Assembly (NCBI GenBank): GCA_041441555.1
Contig: JASDSW010000042.1
Location: 1 to 21,884 of the forward strand
Length of the DNA: 21,884 nucleotides
Reading direction: 5' to 3'
From: Pseudaeromonas sp041441555
Lineage (GTDB): Bacteria > Pseudomonadota > Gammaproteobacteria > Enterobacterales > Aeromonadaceae
The translations under genes and the position numbers were made by a program. Under the pieces are notes generated by a model. That model saw only the letters and a program-made list of their open reading frames with translations, was not told the origin of the DNA and did no database searches. Below are positions 14,558-21,870 of the stretch, piece by piece (position 1 is the first letter of the stretch; the number at the start of each line of letters is the position of its first letter).

Positions 14558-14577
14558 AGCTTGTCGGAGCATCACTC

Positions 14578-15369
14578 ATGTCTGAATTAATTCATCTCAA
14601 TCCCTGGCAGGAGCTCAAACGCTATACCTCGGCGCGGATCGCCTTGGGCCGCACCGGCGTCAGCCTGCCGACCGAGGCACTGCTGCAATTTGGTCTGGCC
14701 CATGCCCAGGCCCGCGATGCCGTGCACCAGCCCCTGCAGGTGGCCCAACTGAGTTCCGACTTGCGGCAGCTGAACCATCCGGTATTGACGGTGCACAGCG
14801 CCGCGCGTAACCGGGAGGAGTATCTGCGCCGCCCCGACCTCGGCCGGCGCCTGGCCCCCGAGAGTCTGACGCAGTTGCAGGCGCTCCCCGCCCAGGAGTT
14901 CGATCTGGCCATCCTGATCGGCGATGGCCTCTCATCCACCGCCCTGCATCAGAATGGCTATCCGTTCTTGCAGGCATTATGGCCTCATCTGCGCCGGCTG
15001 GGGCTGACGGTCGCGCCTCTGGTCATCGCCGAGCAATCCCGCGTCGCTCTGGGGGACGAGGTGGGTCACGCCCTGCACAGCCGAGCCGTGCTGGTGATGA
15101 TCGGCGAACGTCCGGGGCTGACCTCCCCCGACAGCATGGGCCTCTACCTGACCTGGCAGCCGGAGGTCGGACGACTGGATTCCGAGCGCAACTGCATCTC
15201 GAATGTCCGCCCCGCCGGCCTCGACTTGCCGCAGGCCGCCTACAAGCTCGCCTGGCTGCTGGAGCAAGCCTTTGTGCGGCGCCTGACCGGAGTCGGCCTC
15301 AAAGATGAAAGTGAGCAACCTCAGTCCGTGCTCGCGCCGGCCGCCCCCCAACCACTCCAGGAGCAGTAA
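14578..15369 (+). CDS. eutC: ethanolamine ammonia-lyase small subunit
   Basis: The 263-residue protein is EutC, which with EutB forms the cobalamin-binding enzyme complex. Typical blocks are LKRYTSARIALGRTGVSLPT near residue 13-32 (key part SARIALGRTG), FGLAHAQARDAVH, SAARNREEYLRRPDLGRRL, DLAILIGDGLSSTAL near 117-131, and MIGERPGLTSPDSMGLYLTW (key part ERPGLTSPDS). The C-terminal block is NCISNVRP...AAYKLAWLL. A 20-base gap and GGAG before the ATG tie it to eutB. A strong terminator follows, closing the three-gene operon. EutC carries part of the cobalamin site, so activity would depend on B12 supply from elsewhere. Confidence 0.97.
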   Translation: MSELIHLNPWQELKRYTSARIALGRTGVSLPTEALLQFGLAHAQARDAVHQPLQVAQLSSDLRQLNHPVLTVHSAARNREEYLRRPDLGRRLAPESLTQLQALPAQEFDLAILIGDGLSSTALHQNGYPFLQALWPHLRRLGLTVAPLVIAEQSRVALGDEVGHALHSRAVLVMIGERPGLTSPDSMGLYLTWQPEVGRLDSERNCISNVRPAGLDLPQAAYKLAWLLEQAFVRRLTGVGLKDESEQPQSVLAPAAPQPLQEQ

Positions 15370-15413
15370 CCGGACTCCACTAGCAACTGTTCCACCCAAC
15401 GTTGACGCCACTT

Positions 15414-15436
15414 GGGGAGCCTCGCTCCCCTTTTTT
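15414..15436 (+). terminator. terminator of eat-eutBC
   Basis: GGGGAGC and GCTCCCC form a 7-bp GC-rich stem with a 3-base loop, followed directly by six T (15431-15436). It lies 44 bases past the eutC stop. Confidence 0.92.
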
Positions 15437-15470
15437 ACGCCCGCCGGGCACGCGTCATGCGCCCGGCCAC

Positions 15471-15485
15471 TGTAATTAAATTACA
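15471..15485. promoter_or_regulatory. HexR-type operator 1 (upstream of ldhA)
   Basis: TGTAATTAAATTACA is a perfect 15-base palindrome around a central base, matching the HexR motif TGTAATWWWATTACA known from Shewanella and other gammaproteobacteria. It is centred about 155 bases before the ldhA ATG. Confidence 0.75.
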
Positions 15486-15577
15486 TAACCAGCCCTTTGC
15501 CGCCCCAATAAATGATTTGCATCAAGAGATGATCCGGCTCATCGCGCCGATTTTGCGGCAAAAATGCGAAATAGCCT

Positions 15578-15583
15578 TTGACA
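15578..15583 (+). promoter_or_regulatory. candidate -35 element of the ldhA promoter
   Basis: TTGACA is a perfect -35 hexamer. At the proper distance the -10 would fall inside the second palindrome (A/T-rich, 15600-15608), so a bound repressor there would block RNA polymerase. The -10 hexamer itself is poorly defined. Confidence 0.5.
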
Positions 15584-15597
15584 GTCGCCACCATTGA

Positions 15598-15612
15598 TGT
15601 AATTTAATTACA
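15598..15612. promoter_or_regulatory. HexR-type operator 2 (overlapping the ldhA promoter)
   Basis: TGTAATTTAATTACA is the same palindrome as operator 1 read from the other strand. The centre-to-centre distance is 127 bases, close to twelve helical turns. It lies 20 bases before the ldhA ATG and overlaps the expected -10. Confidence 0.75.
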
Positions 15613-15632
15613 TATTCGTCTGGAGGTGTCTC

Positions 15633-16622
15633 ATGAAAATTGCTCTGTTCAGTGCCAAAACCTACGACCGAGACCACTTTGAGCTGGCCAACCAAGCCTT
15701 TGGCTATCAGCTTGACTACTTCGATGTCCGTCTCGACCTCAAGACCGCCCGGCTGGCGCATCAATATCCGGTGGTCTGTGCCTTCGTGAATGATGACCTG
15801 AGCCGCCCGGTCCTGGCCGAATTAGCCGCAAACGGCACCCGAGTACTGGCCATGCGCTGTGCCGGTTACAACAACGTCGACCTGCAGGCCGCCCAAGATC
15901 TCGGGATCCGCGTGGTCCGCGTGCCCGCCTACTCCCCCGAAGCGGTGGCCGAGCACACCGTCGGCCTGATGATGACGCTGAATCGCCGCATCCATAAGGC
16001 CTATCAGCGGACGCGGGATGCCAACTTCGCCCTCGATGGCCTGGTCGGCTTCAACATGTTCGGCCGCACCGCCGGCATCATCGGCACCGGTAAGATCGGC
16101 ATCGCCACCTTGCGCATCCTCAAGGGGTTCGGCATGCGCTTGCTGGTCAGTGACCCTTATCAAAACCAGGCCGCCCTGGATCTGGGCGCCGAGTACGTCG
16201 ATCTGGATACCCTGTTCCGCGAATCCGACGTGATCAGCCTGCACTGCCCGCTGTTCAAGGAAAACTACCATCTGCTCAACGCCGAATCCTTCGCCAAGAT
16301 GAAGAAGGGGGTGATGATCATCAACACCAGCCGCGGGGGGCTGCTCGACTCGACGGCCGCCATCGAAGCGCTCAAACAGGGAACCATCGGGGCTCTGGGG
16401 CTGGACGTCTACGAAGAGGAGCAGGAGTTGTTCTTCGAAGACAAGTCCAACGAGGTGATCACCGACGACGTGTTCCGCCGCCTCTCGGCCTGCCATAACG
16501 TGCTGTTCACCGGTCACCAGGCTTTCCTGACCAAGGAAGCGCTGCTGGCCATCGCCTCGACCACGTTGGACAACGTCCGCAGTTTTCTGGCCGGCAGCAA
16601 GAACGGCAACGAGGTCGAATAA
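15633..16622 (+). CDS. ldhA: D-lactate dehydrogenase (fermentative, NAD-dependent)
   Basis: The 329-residue protein has the same length as E. coli LdhA and belongs to the D-2-hydroxyacid dehydrogenase family, reducing pyruvate to D-lactate with NADH. Visible features are FVNDDLSRPVL, MRCAGYNNVDL (residues 74-84), the Rossmann motif IIGTGKIG (149-156), and catalytic Arg234 in INTSRGGLLD. The catalytic Glu263 lies in LDVYEEEQELF, and the general acid His295 in FTGHQAF. They correspond to Arg235, Glu264 and His296 of E. coli. GGAGGT lies just ahead of the ATG. It stands alone between a HexR-type operator pair and its own terminator. Confidence 0.96.
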   Translation: MKIALFSAKTYDRDHFELANQAFGYQLDYFDVRLDLKTARLAHQYPVVCAFVNDDLSRPVLAELAANGTRVLAMRCAGYNNVDLQAAQDLGIRVVRVPAYSPEAVAEHTVGLMMTLNRRIHKAYQRTRDANFALDGLVGFNMFGRTAGIIGTGKIGIATLRILKGFGMRLLVSDPYQNQAALDLGAEYVDLDTLFRESDVISLHCPLFKENYHLLNAESFAKMKKGVMIINTSRGGLLDSTAAIEALKQGTIGALGLDVYEEEQELFFEDKSNEVITDDVFRRLSACHNVLFTGHQAFLTKEALLAIASTTLDNVRSFLAGSKNGNEVE

Positions 16623-16642
16623 TCCATTCGCCTTCAGCGACA

Positions 16643-16667
16643 GAGGAGCCTCGGCTCCTCTCTTTTT
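16643..16667 (+). terminator. ldhA terminator
   Basis: GAGGAGC and GCTCCTC pair over a CTCG tetraloop, followed by TCTTTTTT. It starts 20 bases past the ldhA stop. Confidence 0.92.
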
Positions 16668-16679
16668 TCCTTAAAAATC

Positions 16680-16697
16680 AAAGTAAACGGTTACTTT
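16680..16697. promoter_or_regulatory. LacI-family-like operator dyad
   Basis: AAAGTAA and TTACTTT flank ACGG, giving an 18-base dyad with the central CG-containing core (GTAAACGGTTAC) typical of LacI-family operators. It lies about 140 bases before the BMP-protein ATG. The regulator is unknown. Confidence 0.5.
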
Positions 16698-16744
16698 TGA
16701 CTTCATCCTCACCCTGAAACCCCTTTCATCTTAATCTCGAATAA

Positions 16745-16760
16745 TTTGAACTTGATCACA
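16745..16760. promoter_or_regulatory. CRP-like site
   Basis: TTTGA-N6-TCACA matches nine of ten key bases of the CRP consensus TGTGA-N6-TCACA, with one perfect half. It is located about 75-90 bases before the BMP-protein ATG. Confidence 0.45.
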
Positions 16761-16833
16761 CCTTCAAAACCATGAAAAATGCGTCTCCTATCGACGCTCA
16801 CTCCTGAGCCAAACCTGTGACAAGGGAAACAAG

Positions 16834-17901
16834 ATGCACGCTTTACTCCGTACTACCTGGCTAACCCTAGTGCTCGGTCTGACTTCAACCCTGGCCCTGG
16901 CCGCCAGTAAACCCGCCGTGGTCTACAGTGCCGCCGACAAATTCGATAAGTCGGTGAATCAAGAGGTTTATGAACGGGGGGTGGTGCGTTACCTCAAGGA
17001 GACCGGAGTTCAGGTCACCGAACGTTCACCGGCCAGCGAGGCCGAACGGCTGTCGACCCTGCGGGAGCTGGCCAGCGCGGGCTATTCGCCGATCGTCGTA
17101 GTCGGCAGCGAACAGCTCAATGCCCTGCAAGGGGTGGTCGATCAATTTCCGAAGACCCAGTTCACCCTGCTGGATGCCCAGCTGGACAAGCCGAATGTGC
17201 AGTCGATCCTGTTCAAGACTGAAGAGGGCTCCTTCCTGGTCGGCGCCATGGCGGCGGCCGAGAGTGAAACCAGCATCATCGGCTTCGTCGGCGGCATGGA
17301 TCTGCCGACCATCCATCAATATGCCTGCGGTTATGAGCAGGGTGCCAAGTACGCCAACCCGGCCGTCGAGGTGAAACAGAGCTATGCCAGCTCAACTCCG
17401 GCACTGGCCTTTTCCGATCCGGTCAAGGGCAGTTTCCTGGCCAAGGCGCTGTTTGACGAGGGAGTCGATATCGTCTTCGCCGCCGCCCGCGGCACCGGCA
17501 TGGGGGTCTATCAAAGCGCCGCCGATGCCGGCCTGCGAGCCATCGGCTCGGATACCAATCAAAATGGTCTCTATCCGCAGACCATGCTGACCTCCATGTT
17601 CAAACGCATGGGCCAGGCGGCTTACACCGCGTGGGAAGAGGCCGAGGTCGGCACCTGGAAGCCGGGCGTGCTACATCTGGGGCTGATCGATAATAACGTC
17701 GGCTGGGTATTGGATGAGAACAACAAGGGACAATTGAGCCAGGCGCTGCGCGACAAGCTCGAAACCATTCGCGTCGATATCGTGACGGGCAAGATCAAGA
17801 TCCATGACTATACCAGCAACGGCAGCTGCGACTATCAGCCCCCGAAGATCGGTGCCATCTGCCCTCCGGCTGGCAAAGGCGACTCCATCTGCAAGGGTTA
17901 A
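16834..17901 (+). CDS. BMP-family (PnrA/Med-like) ABC transporter substrate-binding protein
   Basis: The 355-residue protein has a classical signal peptide (hydrophobic 9-22, likely cleaved after ALA at 23) and a BMP-family periplasmic-binding fold. Landmarks are SAADKFDKSVNQEVYERG near 32-49, the Pro-Ile-Val-Val-Val-Gly strand near 86, VGAMAAAESETSIIGFVGGMDLP near 136-158 (key part GFVGGMDLP), and FAAARGTGMGVYQSA near 215. BMP proteins such as PnrA bind nucleosides. Many relatives are lipoproteins, but no lipobox Cys is present here. The mature protein has Cys165, 332, 343 and 353. No ABC permease or ATPase gene is adjacent. The ATG follows AAGGGAAAC. The ligand is inferred only. Confidence 0.85.
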   Translation: MHALLRTTWLTLVLGLTSTLALAASKPAVVYSAADKFDKSVNQEVYERGVVRYLKETGVQVTERSPASEAERLSTLRELASAGYSPIVVVGSEQLNALQGVVDQFPKTQFTLLDAQLDKPNVQSILFKTEEGSFLVGAMAAAESETSIIGFVGGMDLPTIHQYACGYEQGAKYANPAVEVKQSYASSTPALAFSDPVKGSFLAKALFDEGVDIVFAAARGTGMGVYQSAADAGLRAIGSDTNQNGLYPQTMLTSMFKRMGQAAYTAWEEAEVGTWKPGVLHLGLIDNNVGWVLDENNKGQLSQALRDKLETIRVDIVTGKIKIHDYTSNGSCDYQPPKIGAICPPAGKGDSICKG

Positions 17902-17914
17902 TCAGCCCTCCCCT

Positions 17915-17940
17915 CGCGGTGACCATCTAACGTCACCGCG
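17915..17940 (+). terminator. hairpin terminator of the BMP-protein gene
   Basis: CGCGGTGAC and GTCACCGCG form a 9-bp stem with an 8-base loop, followed by CTCTTT. It starts 14 bases past the stop, between convergent genes. The T run is weak. Confidence 0.65.
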
Positions 17941-17944
17941 CTCT

Positions 17945-18742
17945 TTAGCGCCCCAGCGAGAATGAGCAGAAGGCCGCTGTCGGCTGCCGCGACTTCGGAT
18001 CCTGGGCAAACCAGCGGGCCAGCAACCGGTAGAGCTCGGCCTCCTGTTGATAGAGCTGCTGGGGCTGCGTGAAAAATGCCTCGCAGGCGATCGCCAGATA
18101 CTCATCCGTCCCATCACAAGCCTGCTCATCCAGCCACAGGCTCTCGCCCTGTACCGCCCGCTCACACAGCCGCTGATAGGCCCTCTCGACCACCGACTGC
18201 CACTCGGCGATGGGAACGCCGGGCCGCTCCGGCGGCATGCCATTGGCCACGCCACCGGCCAGCATATCCAGTTTGTGGACCAATTCATGGACCACCAGGT
18301 GATAGCCATCCCACTGCCCATCATGCAGCACCTCGGGCCAGACCAGCACCACAGGTCCCTGCTCCCACGCCTCACCCAAGTGAGAGCCCAGCTCGGCCCC
18401 CATCACCTGATCATCCAGCCAGACCGGATCCATACGCTCGATCGGCTCCGGCAACAGGATCACCTCATAGAAGTTGCGATACCAATCCAACCCCAGGTAG
18501 AGGATCGGCAAACAGGCCTGCAGCGCCATCCACCCCAGTTGCCGGGGGGTCGGCCGCACCCCCAGACAGGTGATGCTCTTTTGCTGCAAAAAACTGCCGG
18601 CCAGACGGATCAACTGCTGCTGCTCCGCCTCCGTCAGCCCCTGCAGAATGGGGATCGAGCACACCAGCTCGCGCCACGCCTCAGCGGAGAGCTCCGGCCG
18701 CTCATCCCGTTTTTTACTGCACAACCAATGCCACCAGCGCAT
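17945..18742 (-). CDS. mtfA: MtfA-family zinc-dependent peptidase
   Basis: The 265-residue protein resembles E. coli MtfA (Mlc titration factor A), a gluzincin-like zinc metallopeptidase that binds the glucose repressor Mlc. Landmarks are the N-terminal IPILQGLTEAEQQQLIRLAGSFLQQK (key part SFLQQK), ACLPILYLGLDWY, GPVVLVWPEV, and the metal motif HELVHKLDM (His152, Glu153, His156). The downstream DEYLAIACEAFF supplies the likely third ligand. The ATG at 18742 was chosen because AAGGGA lies six bases upstream; ATG at 18745 and GTG at 18760 are alternatives. It is divergent from satP. In E. coli it affects glucose uptake control through Mlc; that partner was not seen here. Confidence 0.87.
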   Translation of the reverse strand: MRWWHWLCSKKRDERPELSAEAWRELVCSIPILQGLTEAEQQQLIRLAGSFLQQKSITCLGVRPTPRQLGWMALQACLPILYLGLDWYRNFYEVILLPEPIERMDPVWLDDQVMGAELGSHLGEAWEQGPVVLVWPEVLHDGQWDGYHLVVHELVHKLDMLAGGVANGMPPERPGVPIAEWQSVVERAYQRLCERAVQGESLWLDEQACDGTDEYLAIACEAFFTQPQQLYQQEAELYRLLARWFAQDPKSRQPTAAFCSFSLGR

Positions 18743-18821
18743 CATCTGTCCCTTACTCACTCATCTAACCAGTAAAATCCGGCCCGGCCCCAGCCAGCCC
18801 AGCCCGGAACTCGCACGCCGC

Positions 18822-18850
18822 TTGTCAGCCCGTCGGCTTCCCTCTAGAAT
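18822..18850 (+). promoter_or_regulatory. satP promoter
   Basis: TTGTCA (18822-18827) and TAGAAT (18845-18850) are separated by exactly 17 bases. A GC-rich discriminator (CGCGCGCG) follows. The predicted start near 18857 leaves a leader of about 83 bases before the GTG start. Confidence 0.65.
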
Positions 18851-18939
18851 CGCGCGCGCTGTTGATTAACATTCATCACCTTCGATTTTTGACTCGGGCC
18901 AGCACGCAGGGCCCCTCTGACACTTCAGGAGAAGATAAC

Positions 18940-19509
18940 GTGAACGAAAAATTGGCCAACCCGGCCCCGCTCGGCCTGATGGGCTTTGGTATGACCACTG
19001 TTCTGCTCAACATCCACAACGCCGGCTTCATGCCGATCAACGCCATGATCCTGGCCATGGGTCTGGCTTATGGCGGCCTGGCACAAGTCATCGCCGGCAT
19101 CCTGGAATTCAAAAAGGGTAACACCTTCGGCCTGACCGCCTTCACCTCCTACGGTTTCTTCTGGATCAGCCTGGTCTTCTTGATCCTGCTGCCGAAGTTG
19201 GGGCTGGGTGATGCCGCCGATGAGTTTGCCATGGGTTGGTACCTGCTGATGTGGGGCATCTTCACGTTGTTCATGTTCTTCGGTACCCTGAAAGGGCCCA
19301 AAGCCTTGCAGTTCGTGTTTGGCTCTCTGGTCGTCCTGTTCGGCCTGCTGGCGGCCCGCGATTTCCTCGGCAGTGCCACCATCGGCACCCTGGCTGGTTT
19401 CGAAGGCATCATCTGCGGCGGCTCCGCGATTTACCTGGCCATGGCCGAGGTACTGAACGAAAAGTTCGGTCGCACCGTGCTGCCCATCGGTGAGCCGGCT
19501 GCTCACTGA
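18940..19509 (+). CDS. satP: acetate/succinate:proton symporter SatP (YaaH, AceTr family)
   Basis: The 189-residue protein closely matches E. coli SatP (YaaH). The family signature NPAPLGLMGFGMTT is at residues 6-19. Later blocks include EFKKGNTFGLTAFTSYGFFW, LWGIF-type helices, LFMFFGTLKGPKALQFVFGS, and the ending AMAEVLNEKFGRTVLPIGE. Six hydrophobic segments fit the hexameric channel-like uptake system for acetate and succinate in the inner membrane. The start is GTG at 18940: AGGAG lies 8 bases upstream, and homology begins there; an ATG at 18862 would add 26 unrelated residues. It is a single-gene unit, with a promoter at 18822 and a terminator at 19529. Confidence 0.96.
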   Translation: MNEKLANPAPLGLMGFGMTTVLLNIHNAGFMPINAMILAMGLAYGGLAQVIAGILEFKKGNTFGLTAFTSYGFFWISLVFLILLPKLGLGDAADEFAMGWYLLMWGIFTLFMFFGTLKGPKALQFVFGSLVVLFGLLAARDFLGSATIGTLAGFEGIICGGSAIYLAMAEVLNEKFGRTVLPIGEPAAH

Positions 19510-19528
19510 TACTGCTCCCAATCTCGAC

Positions 19529-19555
19529 AAAAGGCGCCTCATGGCGCCTTTTTTG
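19529..19555 (+). terminator. satP terminator
   Basis: AAAAGGCGCC and GGCGCCTTTT pair over a TCAT tetraloop, with the T run extending to seven or eight. It begins 19 bases past the satP stop. The matching A run may also stop transcripts coming from the right. Confidence 0.93.
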
Positions 19556-19589
19556 TCATGTCACTCTGGCTTTCCCCGATGCCAGTGAG

Positions 19590-20063
19590 CTAATCGCAAC
19601 CCGAGGTTTCAATATCGATCACCGGTCGGCGCCCCGCCGCGGTGGGTTGCCGATAGCGCAGGTAGCACTGCTCAGTCCCGGCATCTTCCTTGAGCGTGCC
19701 ATGCCAGTAGACCCAGGCCCCGGGGTAGGTGCTGGCCCGTTGCTTCCAATCGCCGGCCGGAAATTCAATCAGCGACGAGAGCCCGGAACTCACACCACCC
19801 GCCGGATAGCCATAGACTAAGGGAATCACCTGCCCCTTGCTGGTCACGGAGGCACTGGCGCTATTTTCCAGACTCCGCACCGCCGCCAAGGCCAGGGTCT
19901 GCTGACCCGCCGTATCGATGGCCGAACGCATGCCATACAGGGTGCTGACCAGCGACTCTTTACGCAGCGAAATAAATTTGGGGACGGGGACGACACTCAA
20001 AATCGCCAGAATGACAATCACAATCACCAGTTCAATCAGGGTAAATCCGAGTGTTCTTCTCAT
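19590..20063 (-). CDS. type IV prepilin-like protein
   Basis: The 157-residue protein has a type IV prepilin leader: MRRTLG, cleavage before Phe7 by a prepilin peptidase, then FTLIELVIVIVILAILSVV with Glu11 as the conserved Glu5 of the mature protein. The PKFISLRKE stretch after the helix resembles MSHA-type pilins. The C-terminal part has Cys133 and Cys156, positioned like a pilin disulfide-bonded D region. It could be a minor pilin or pseudopilin of an MSHA, type IV or type II secretion apparatus. No assembly gene is adjacent. The ATG at 20063 was chosen because the leader fits; the Shine-Dalgarno is weak. An upstream in-frame extension lacks any pilin-like feature. Confidence 0.82.
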   Translation of the reverse strand: MRRTLGFTLIELVIVIVILAILSVVPVPKFISLRKESLVSTLYGMRSAIDTAGQQTLALAAVRSLENSASASVTSKGQVIPLVYGYPAGGVSSGLSSLIEFPAGDWKQRASTYPGAWVYWHGTLKEDAGTEQCYLRYRQPTAAGRRPVIDIETSGCD

Positions 20064-20165
20064 GGGAATGGGTTCACTTAGCGCCATCACTAGCCAAAGG
20101 CGCCATGATACGGAAAAAAATGCAGAAAAAACCCGCTCGGTCATTTGTGGCTTGCGCATAAACAG

Positions 20166-20187
20166 ATGGCGACCCCAGGGTCGCCAT
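20166..20187 (-). terminator. hairpin downstream of sstT
   Basis: ATGGCGACC and GGTCGCCAT pair over a 4-base loop, about 60 bases past the sstT stop. On the minus strand only CTGTTTAT follows, so the T run is imperfect. A GGGTTTTTT run lies another 40 bases on. Confidence 0.55.
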
Positions 20188-20248
20188 CCAACGCTCATCG
20201 TTTGCGGCCAGCCCGACGGACCGGCGCACAGCACAGAATACTCAACGA

Positions 20249-21508
20249 TCAGGCATCAACCGGCTCGGCGTCGGCCGTCACCTCGTCCAGCAGGCTCTTG
20301 TCCTCGGCCATACAGGCGGCCGCGGTAAACAGCACGTCCGTCGAGCTGTTGAGTGCCGTTTCGGCAGAGTCTTGCAAGACACCAATGATGAAACCAACGG
20401 CCACAACCTGCATCGCCAGCTCATTGCTGATGCCAAACAGGCTGCACGCCAGCGGGATCAGCAGCAAGGAGCCACCGGCAACCCCGGAGGCACCGCACGC
20501 AGCAATGGTGGAGACCACGCTCAGCAGCAGAGCCGTGGCCAGATCGACCTCGATCCCCAGAGTATGTACCGCCGCCAGCGCCAGCACCGAAATGGTGATC
20601 GCCGCTCCGGCCATGTTGATGGTAGCCCCCAGCGGAATGGACACCGCATAGGTCTCTTCCGGCAGGCGCAGCTTCTCGCACAGCTCCATGTTGACCGGAA
20701 TGTTGGCCGCCGAGCTACGGGTGAAGAATGCGGTCACCCCACTCTCGCGCAGACAGGTCAGCACCAGCGGATAGGGGTTGCGCTTGATCTTGACGTAGAC
20801 GATGAGCGGATTGACCACGAAGGCAACAAACAGCATGCATCCCAGCAGCACCACCAGCAGGTGGGCATAGCCCAACAGCGCCGAGAAGCCGGTTTCCGCC
20901 AGCGTCGAAGCCACCAGGCCGAAGATCCCCAACGGCGCACAGCGGATGACGGCCTTGACGATGCCGGAGACAGCATGAGACAGCTCTTTGATCAGCAACT
21001 TGGTGCTATGGCTGGCGTGGCGCAACGCCAACCCCAGGGCGATGGCCCATGCCAGGATGCCGATGTAGTTGGCATCAATCAAAGCCTTGACCGGGTTGCT
21101 GACAATATTGAACAACAGGGTGTTCAGCACCTCGCCGATCCCGCTCGGAGGTGCAATCTCGCCGGCGGAGCTGGCCAGTTGCAGCTCGGAGGGGAACATG
21201 AAGCTGGCCAAAACCCCGACCAAGGCCGCACAGAAGGTACCAAACAGATAGAGGACCAGCAGGGGACGGATGCTGGTCTTCTGTCCCTGCTTATGGCCGG
21301 CAATCGACGCGGTCACCAGAATAAACACCAGAACCGGCGCAACTGCCTTCAGGCCGCCGACGAACAGCGAGCCCAACAGCCCCGCCAACTTGGCCTGGGC
21401 GGGCGCGAACCAGGCGACCAGGATCCCCAGCAGCAGGCCGACGACAATCTGGCTGACCAGACTGCTGTTATTGATTAAACGCATGAGTGGATTATTTGAT
21501 GGTTTCAT
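20249..21508 (-). CDS. sstT: sodium:serine/threonine symporter SstT
   Basis: The 419-residue protein matches E. coli SstT of the dicarboxylate/amino acid:cation symporter (DAACS) family. Membrane helices span most of the chain. Family blocks are GLLGSLFVGGLKAVAPVLVF near 43-62, the region LRESGVTAFFTRSSAANIPVN (key part TRSSAANIPVN), GATINMAGAAITISVLALAA in the substrate-binding core, CGASGVAGGSLLLIPLACS, and AMQVVAVGFIIGVLQDS ahead of TALNSSTDVLFTAAA. It takes up serine and threonine with Na+ across the inner membrane. The ATG at 21508 gives MKPSNNPLMRL; ATG at 21484 is an alternative, and no strong Shine-Dalgarno supports either. It is a monocistronic, leftward unit. Confidence 0.96.
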   Translation of the reverse strand: MKPSNNPLMRLINNSSLVSQIVVGLLLGILVAWFAPAQAKLAGLLGSLFVGGLKAVAPVLVFILVTASIAGHKQGQKTSIRPLLVLYLFGTFCAALVGVLASFMFPSELQLASSAGEIAPPSGIGEVLNTLLFNIVSNPVKALIDANYIGILAWAIALGLALRHASHSTKLLIKELSHAVSGIVKAVIRCAPLGIFGLVASTLAETGFSALLGYAHLLVVLLGCMLFVAFVVNPLIVYVKIKRNPYPLVLTCLRESGVTAFFTRSSAANIPVNMELCEKLRLPEETYAVSIPLGATINMAGAAITISVLALAAVHTLGIEVDLATALLLSVVSTIAACGASGVAGGSLLLIPLACSLFGISNELAMQVVAVGFIIGVLQDSAETALNSSTDVLFTAAACMAEDKSLLDEVTADAEPVDA

Positions 21509-21833
21509 AGCATATCCATGGCTTTGAATGTTTTATGTTCGACTTATTTTTACAGCATATTTCCCTGATATATGCCGCAACGCGGTCACAGAATACCGCA
21601 AAAGAGCGGCCAGCACAGGACTGATTTCGGCTAAAAAGGGGCAAAATGACGAATATATGACCAAAGACACTAATTGGGTCGAGAGGCCACTCCAGAGCAC
21701 TTCCTCAGCAGATTATGCTGGTAGCAAACGACTGCGCCAAGCCGCTGGCAAGACCTCGGCACCGCGCGTTGCAATCCAAGCCCAGCCGGGCTGAATCAAA
21801 TCTGCGTCAAAAAAGAAGAGCGGCATATTGCCT
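21509..21833. other. intergenic region right of sstT
   Basis: The region should contain the sstT promoter (leftward), but I could not fix a -35/-10 pair. A rightward reading frame exists at 21657-21794 (45 codons, MTKDTNWVERPLQ...), with no Shine-Dalgarno and rare AGG use, so I do not call it a gene. A 15-base near-palindrome with perfect 5-bp arms CAGCA/TGCTG lies around 21711-21725. Confidence 0.5.
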
Positions 21834-21870
21834 AATGCCAGTCAGTTAAGCCTGACTGGCATTATTTTTT
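21834..21870 (+). terminator. strong rightward terminator without an obvious gene
   Basis: AATGCCAGTCAG and CTGACTGGCATT form a perfect 12-bp stem around a 6-base loop, followed by ATTTTTT. It points rightwards, yet the nearest upstream gene, sstT, runs leftwards. It therefore ends either a small RNA or small ORF from 21560-21830, or acts from the left side of a gene beyond the window. Confidence 0.85.

Noticed and set aside
18047..18775. 242-codon rightward frame opposite mtfA
   Set aside because: It is rich in Gln, His and Pro as expected of antisense GC-rich DNA, and the MtfA frame has the HELVH zinc motif.
20372..21478. 368-codon rightward frame opposite sstT
   Set aside because: It is Gln, Arg and Asp rich, lacks domains and start signals, and mirrors the codon use of the real sstT gene.
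21657..21794. Possible 45-residue protein MTKDTNWVERPLQ...
   Set aside because: No Shine-Dalgarno at a usable distance and no known motif. It is kept only as a possibility within the small RNA finding.
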